Assembly (NCBI GenBank): GCA_947489665.1
Contig: CANLEH010000001.1
Span: 1,584,501-1,648,500 of the forward strand
Direction: 5' to 3'
From: an uncultured Roseicyclus sp.
Lineage (GTDB): Bacteria; Pseudomonadota; Alphaproteobacteria; Rhodobacterales; Rhodobacteraceae
Length of the DNA stretch: 64,000 bases
The notes beneath the pieces were generated by a model, which was given only the letters and a program-made list of their open reading frames with translations, was not told the origin of the DNA and ran no database searches. Position 1 is the stretch's first letter. Every line of letters begins with the position of its first letter. The position numbers were made by a program, and so were the translations under genes. Shown here piece after piece: positions 61,461 to 64,000 of this stretch.

Positions 61461-61723
61461 GGCATTTCCCTGCGAAAGAACGGCTTTGAAGACGGGTATG
61501 GGTTGTGCCCCGGAAAGGCAAGTCACGCGTTTCAGGCACATTTTACTGCCCGAAAGCACGCGGAAGCCGATCAACGGAAATTCATTTCACGTGAAAGTAG
61601 AAACCTGCTTTTCTGCGCGTGACAAAGCCGCCCGGCCCGTGTAATCGGACGCTCATAGGCTGTATGGACTCCGCATAAGGGCGAGACACCATGAACGACA
61701 CCAGCCTCTCTGAGGGGAGCACG
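61461..61723. promoter_or_regulatory. Divergent control region moxR / dksA with 12-bp palindrome
   Basis: 263 bp between divergent genes. TTTCACGTGAAA at 61585-61596 is a perfect palindrome, placed 128 bp before dksA and 125 bp before moxR, so it could serve both promoters. The remaining sequence has no clear consensus promoter. Confidence 0.45.
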
Positions 61724-62146
61724 ATGAAAGCAGAGATTTTCCTGCCGGATGACTATCGCCCGGCCGAAGACGAGCCATTTATGAATGACAAGCAGCTTGA
61801 GTATTTTCGCCGCAAGCTGCTGACCTGGAAAAACGATTTGCTGGATGAGAGCCGTTCGACCGTCTCGACCCTGCAAGACGGCACCCGCAACATTCCTGAC
61901 GTCGCAGACCGTGCCAGCGAAGAAACGGACCGCGCGCTTGAACTGCGCACCCGCGACCGCCAGCGCAAGTTGATCGCCAAGATCGATCAGGCGCTGCGCC
62001 GGGTGGAAGAAGGCGAGTACGGCTATTGCGAAGTGACAGGCGAGCCGATTTCGCTGAAGCGTCTGGACGCGCGCCCGATTGCCACGATGAGCCTTGAAGC
62101 CCAGGAACGGCATGAGCGCCGCGAAAAGGTCCACCGCGACGACTGA
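61724..62146 (+). CDS. dksA: RNA polymerase-binding factor DksA (single-Cys type)
   Basis: 140 residues. A coiled coil (about 20-95) has the tip residues IPDVADRASEE (Asp 59 and 62), which reach the RNA polymerase active site through the secondary channel. The globular end would bind zinc through four Cys in E. coli DksA; here only Cys102 (YCEVTGEPIS) remains, as I recall for Rhodobacter DksA. With ppGpp it tunes rRNA and amino-acid gene transcription. The ATG at 61724 has GAGGGGAG five bases upstream; ATG 61691 is less likely. Confidence 0.95.
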   Translation: MKAEIFLPDDYRPAEDEPFMNDKQLEYFRRKLLTWKNDLLDESRSTVSTLQDGTRNIPDVADRASEETDRALELRTRDRQRKLIAKIDQALRRVEEGEYGYCEVTGEPISLKRLDARPIATMSLEAQERHERREKVHRDD

Positions 62147-62171
62147 CCGCTTGGCGGATTGCAAACGGAAG

Positions 62172-62195
62172 GGGCATCCAGCGGGTGCCCTTTTT
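62172..62195 (+). terminator. Intrinsic terminator of dksA
   Basis: GGGCATCC-AGC-GGGTGCCC (62172-62190), an 8-bp stem with a 3-base loop, followed by TTTTT. It lies 25 bp after the dksA stop. Confidence 0.92.
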
Positions 62196-62212
62196 CATTT
62201 GGAGGCAGATGC

Positions 62213-63364
62213 GTGTTGATCGGCAAACCCGTTACGGTGTTGGGCGGCGGTGTCGGCGGCCTGGCGGTGGCTTTGGCCTGTGCCCAACGGGGGGCCGCGG
62301 TCACGGTTCTGGAACAGGCCGGCGAGATTGCGGAGGTTGGGGCCGGCTTGCAGGTGTCGCCAAATGGCTGGGTTGTGCTCCGGGCCCTTGGGATCGCTGA
62401 CACTATCGCGGCGCGCTCCATCCGTTCGACAACCGTGCGCCTGCGCGATTTCCGGCGCGGGGCAGAGGTTTTTGCGATGCCGCTCGGCAGCCCGTTCCAT
62501 CTGGTGCACCGAGCGGATCTTATCGATGCACTGCACGGGGCTTGCCGGGATGCAGGTGTTGAGATCCGGTTGAACACCCGCGTCGCGGGGGTTGAGATTG
62601 ATGGGTCGGTCAACACGCTCAAACTGGCGGACGGGACGGAGGAAGTGCATGGCCTGACCTTGGCCGCTGACGGGCTGCACTCTGCCGCCCGGCACGTCTT
62701 CAATCCGCGCTCGAAGCCCTTCTTCACGGGCCAGGTTGCATGGCGCGCGACCCTTCCGGGCCGTGATCTGCCGCCTGAGGCTCATGTCTTTATGGGACCG
62801 GGGCGCCATTTGGTCCGCTACCCCCTGCGTGGCGGAGACCTCACCAATATCGTGGCCGTCGAAGAACGTGATCAATGGGCGGTCGAAGATTGGGCCCATG
62901 AGGATGACCCGAAGAACTTGCGTGCGGCGTTCACCGACTTTTACCCTGAAATCAAAGATTTGCTGGCGGATGTTCAAGCGCCAAACCTATGGGGCCTGTT
63001 TCGGCACCCAGTGGCCAAGGTCTGGCATTCGGACAACCTGGCCCTGTTAGGCGATGCGGCCCATCCGACGCTGCCGTTCCTTGCACAGGGGGCCAATCTT
63101 GCGTTGGAAGATGCCTATGTGCTGGCGCGCTGCCTGGCGGATGACGCGGAGACGAGCGAGGCGCTTGCCGTCTATGCGGCGCTGCGCAAACCCCGCGCCC
63201 TGCAAGTGATCGAAGCGGCCAATGACAACGCCACGAACTACCACCTACGGCCTGGCCCAATGCGATTTGCCGCGCATACCGCCCTGCGCCTGGCGTCACG
63301 CTACGCGCCCCATGTGGTGGCCAATCGCTACCGCTGGATCCACGCCCACGACGTCACGCGATAG
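62213..63364 (+). CDS. FAD-dependent monooxygenase (salicylate/3-hydroxybenzoate hydroxylase type)
   Basis: 383 residues. FAD-binding GxGxxG VTVLGGGVGGLAVALACAQRG, EIAEVGAGLQVSPNGW, the DG motif LAADGLHSAAR and the GD motif NLALLGDAAHPTLPFLAQGAN. It belongs to class A flavoprotein hydroxylases that use NAD(P)H and O2 on aromatic or ubiquinone-like rings. The GTG at 62213 has GGAGG seven bases upstream, directly after the dksA terminator; TTG 62216 is an alternative. Substrate unknown. Confidence 0.9.
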   Translation: MLIGKPVTVLGGGVGGLAVALACAQRGAAVTVLEQAGEIAEVGAGLQVSPNGWVVLRALGIADTIAARSIRSTTVRLRDFRRGAEVFAMPLGSPFHLVHRADLIDALHGACRDAGVEIRLNTRVAGVEIDGSVNTLKLADGTEEVHGLTLAADGLHSAARHVFNPRSKPFFTGQVAWRATLPGRDLPPEAHVFMGPGRHLVRYPLRGGDLTNIVAVEERDQWAVEDWAHEDDPKNLRAAFTDFYPEIKDLLADVQAPNLWGLFRHPVAKVWHSDNLALLGDAAHPTLPFLAQGANLALEDAYVLARCLADDAETSEALAVYAALRKPRALQVIEAANDNATNYHLRPGPMRFAAHTALRLASRYAPHVVANRYRWIHAHDVTR

Positions 63365-63382
63365 GCGGACGCGGCGCAGTCC

Positions 63383-64000
63383 CTAGTCGAGAGAATAGTC
63401 GGGGAGGGTATCAAACGCCTCTCGCAGTTTTTCGCCCCAACCCGATGAAATCTCGGCGAAAAAGGCGTCGTCCGCTTCAATGCGGCGGATTGGGCCGTGC
63501 CGGAAGCTTTCCGCCTCATACAGATGCAGGTCAAACGGCATCCCGACGCTCAAATTCGCCTTGATGGTGGAATCGAAGCTGAGGAGAAGCAGTTTCACGG
63601 CTTCCTCGAACCGCATCTCCGGATCGTAGGCGCGCACGAGGATGGGTTTGCCGTATTTCGTCTCACCAATCTGGAAGAATGGCGTGTCATCGCAGGCCTC
63701 AACAAAATTGCCTTCGGGATAGATCAGGAACAGACGCGGCTCACCGCCTTTGACCTGACCACCGAGGATCAGCGTGGCACCGAAGGGGCTGTCGGCTTGA
63801 GGGCCCTCAAGCCCGGATTGCTGCGAAATCACCTCGCGGAGCGTTTCCCCCACCAGCTTGGCGATTTGGAACATCGACGGGGCTTCGATGATCGAAAGCG
63901 TTCCGCGTTCGTCCGCCGGAAGGGCGCGTTCGTTCAAGAGGCTCACGACCGCTTGCGTGGTGGCCAGATTGCCCGCCGTCATCAGGGTGATAGAGCGTTC
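63383..64000 (-). CDS. Proteasome-like peptidase (Anbu family), N-terminus beyond the window
   Basis: At least 206 residues; the frame is open to the right edge, so the start lies outside. The visible part has the Anbu/HslV-related beta-subunit fold: ERSITLMTAGNLATTQAV, FGATLILGGQVKGGEPRLFLIYPEGNFVE, TPFFQIGETKYGKPILVRAY and LLLLSFDSTIKANLSVGMP. Anbu proteins form helical or ring assemblies and are usually encoded near transglutaminase, alpha-E and ATP-grasp genes. The N-terminal nucleophile Thr/Cys/Ser is not in the window. Its 3' end faces the FAD gene with 18 bp between them. Confidence 0.88.
   Translation of the reverse strand, partial: ERSITLMTAGNLATTQAVVSLLNERALPADERGTLSIIEAPSMFQIAKLVGETLREVISQQSGLEGPQADSPFGATLILGGQVKGGEPRLFLIYPEGNFVEACDDTPFFQIGETKYGKPILVRAYDPEMRFEEAVKLLLLSFDSTIKANLSVGMPFDLHLYEAESFRHGPIRRIEADDAFFAEISSGWGEKLREAFDTLPDYSLD

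Noticed and set aside
60531-61622. Long open frame of 363 codons on the plus strand opposite the MoxR gene
   Set aside because: It lies fully over a well-supported AAA+ gene, its product has no recognisable motif, and in GC-rich DNA such antisense frames are expected.
1-64000. tRNA, rRNA, IS elements, prophage or CRISPR
   Set aside because: All spacers were read for cloverleaf, transposase and repeat-spacer patterns; none was found.

Overview
The window is chromosomal DNA of a GC-rich alphaproteobacterium, almost certainly a member of the Rhodobacteraceae (Roseobacter/Rhodobacter group). The support is the family-specific small proteins (a DUF6446 protein between glyQ and glyS, a DUF6778 lipoprotein, a DUF2927 lipoprotein), an NDUFA12-type complex I subunit, a ScfR/PccR-type fatty-acid regulator, a one-cysteine DksA, and a gene order around 53-62 kb that matches the RSP_2647-RSP_2654 neighbourhood of Rhodobacter sphaeroides as I remember it. 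I see no rRNA, tRNA, IS element, prophage or CRISPR array.

Layout. 0-3 kb: minus-strand genes ending in two uncharacterised envelope proteins, headed by cobS (cobaltochelatase). 3-4.3 kb: an ECF sigma factor and its membrane anti-sigma factor. 4.7-6.5 kb: a periplasmic SPOR/peptidoglycan-binding protein with a trypsin-like domain whose catalytic residues appear to be gone. 6.7-13 kb: glyQ, a DUF6446 gene, glyS and a divergent pyruvate phosphate dikinase. 13-18 kb: a SleB-type hydrolase and the folB-folP-glmM block. 18-21 kb: thioesterase, guanine deaminase, MgtE. 21-24 kb: a 1015-residue membrane protein that looks like a GspL/PilM-like head joined to a GspC/PilP-like tail. 24-30.4 kb: metY (with a possible SAM-II-like leader), NDUFA12, mlaD, DUF2155, aat, accC, accB.

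30.6-44.8 kb is the most distinctive part: a pyrimidine-degradation region of about 14 kb under an apparent RutR regulator. PreT/PreA reduce uracil or thymine, HydA opens the dihydropyrimidine ring, a beta-ureidopropionase releases beta-alanine, and an aminotransferase removes its amino group. An NMT1/THI5-type ABC importer lies in the same operon. A perfect RutR-type box (TTGACCA-N2-TGGTCAA) lies between rutR and the aminotransferase, and a 13/16 match lies in front of preT, so both halves look like one regulon. Extra genes of unknown role sit inside it (a methyltransferase, a VOC protein, a low-GC 96-residue gene, a small lipoprotein, an atypical SDR, a GNAT).

45-51.6 kb: a ScfR-type regulator, a receiver protein, a small membrane protein and a symporter-histidine kinase (an acetate/short-chain-acid sensing module by analogy), then a FliM/FliN-like protein. 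51.7-64 kb: an HpcH/HpaI aldolase, a DUF6778 lipoprotein, an RNA methyltransferase, a PIN protein, M48 and M24 peptidase-fold proteins, a CoxE-like VWA protein with a MoxR AAA partner, a 54-residue membrane protein, a DUF2927 lipoprotein, a GNAT, dksA with a clear terminator, an FAD monooxygenase, and a proteasome-like Anbu protease cut by the right edge.
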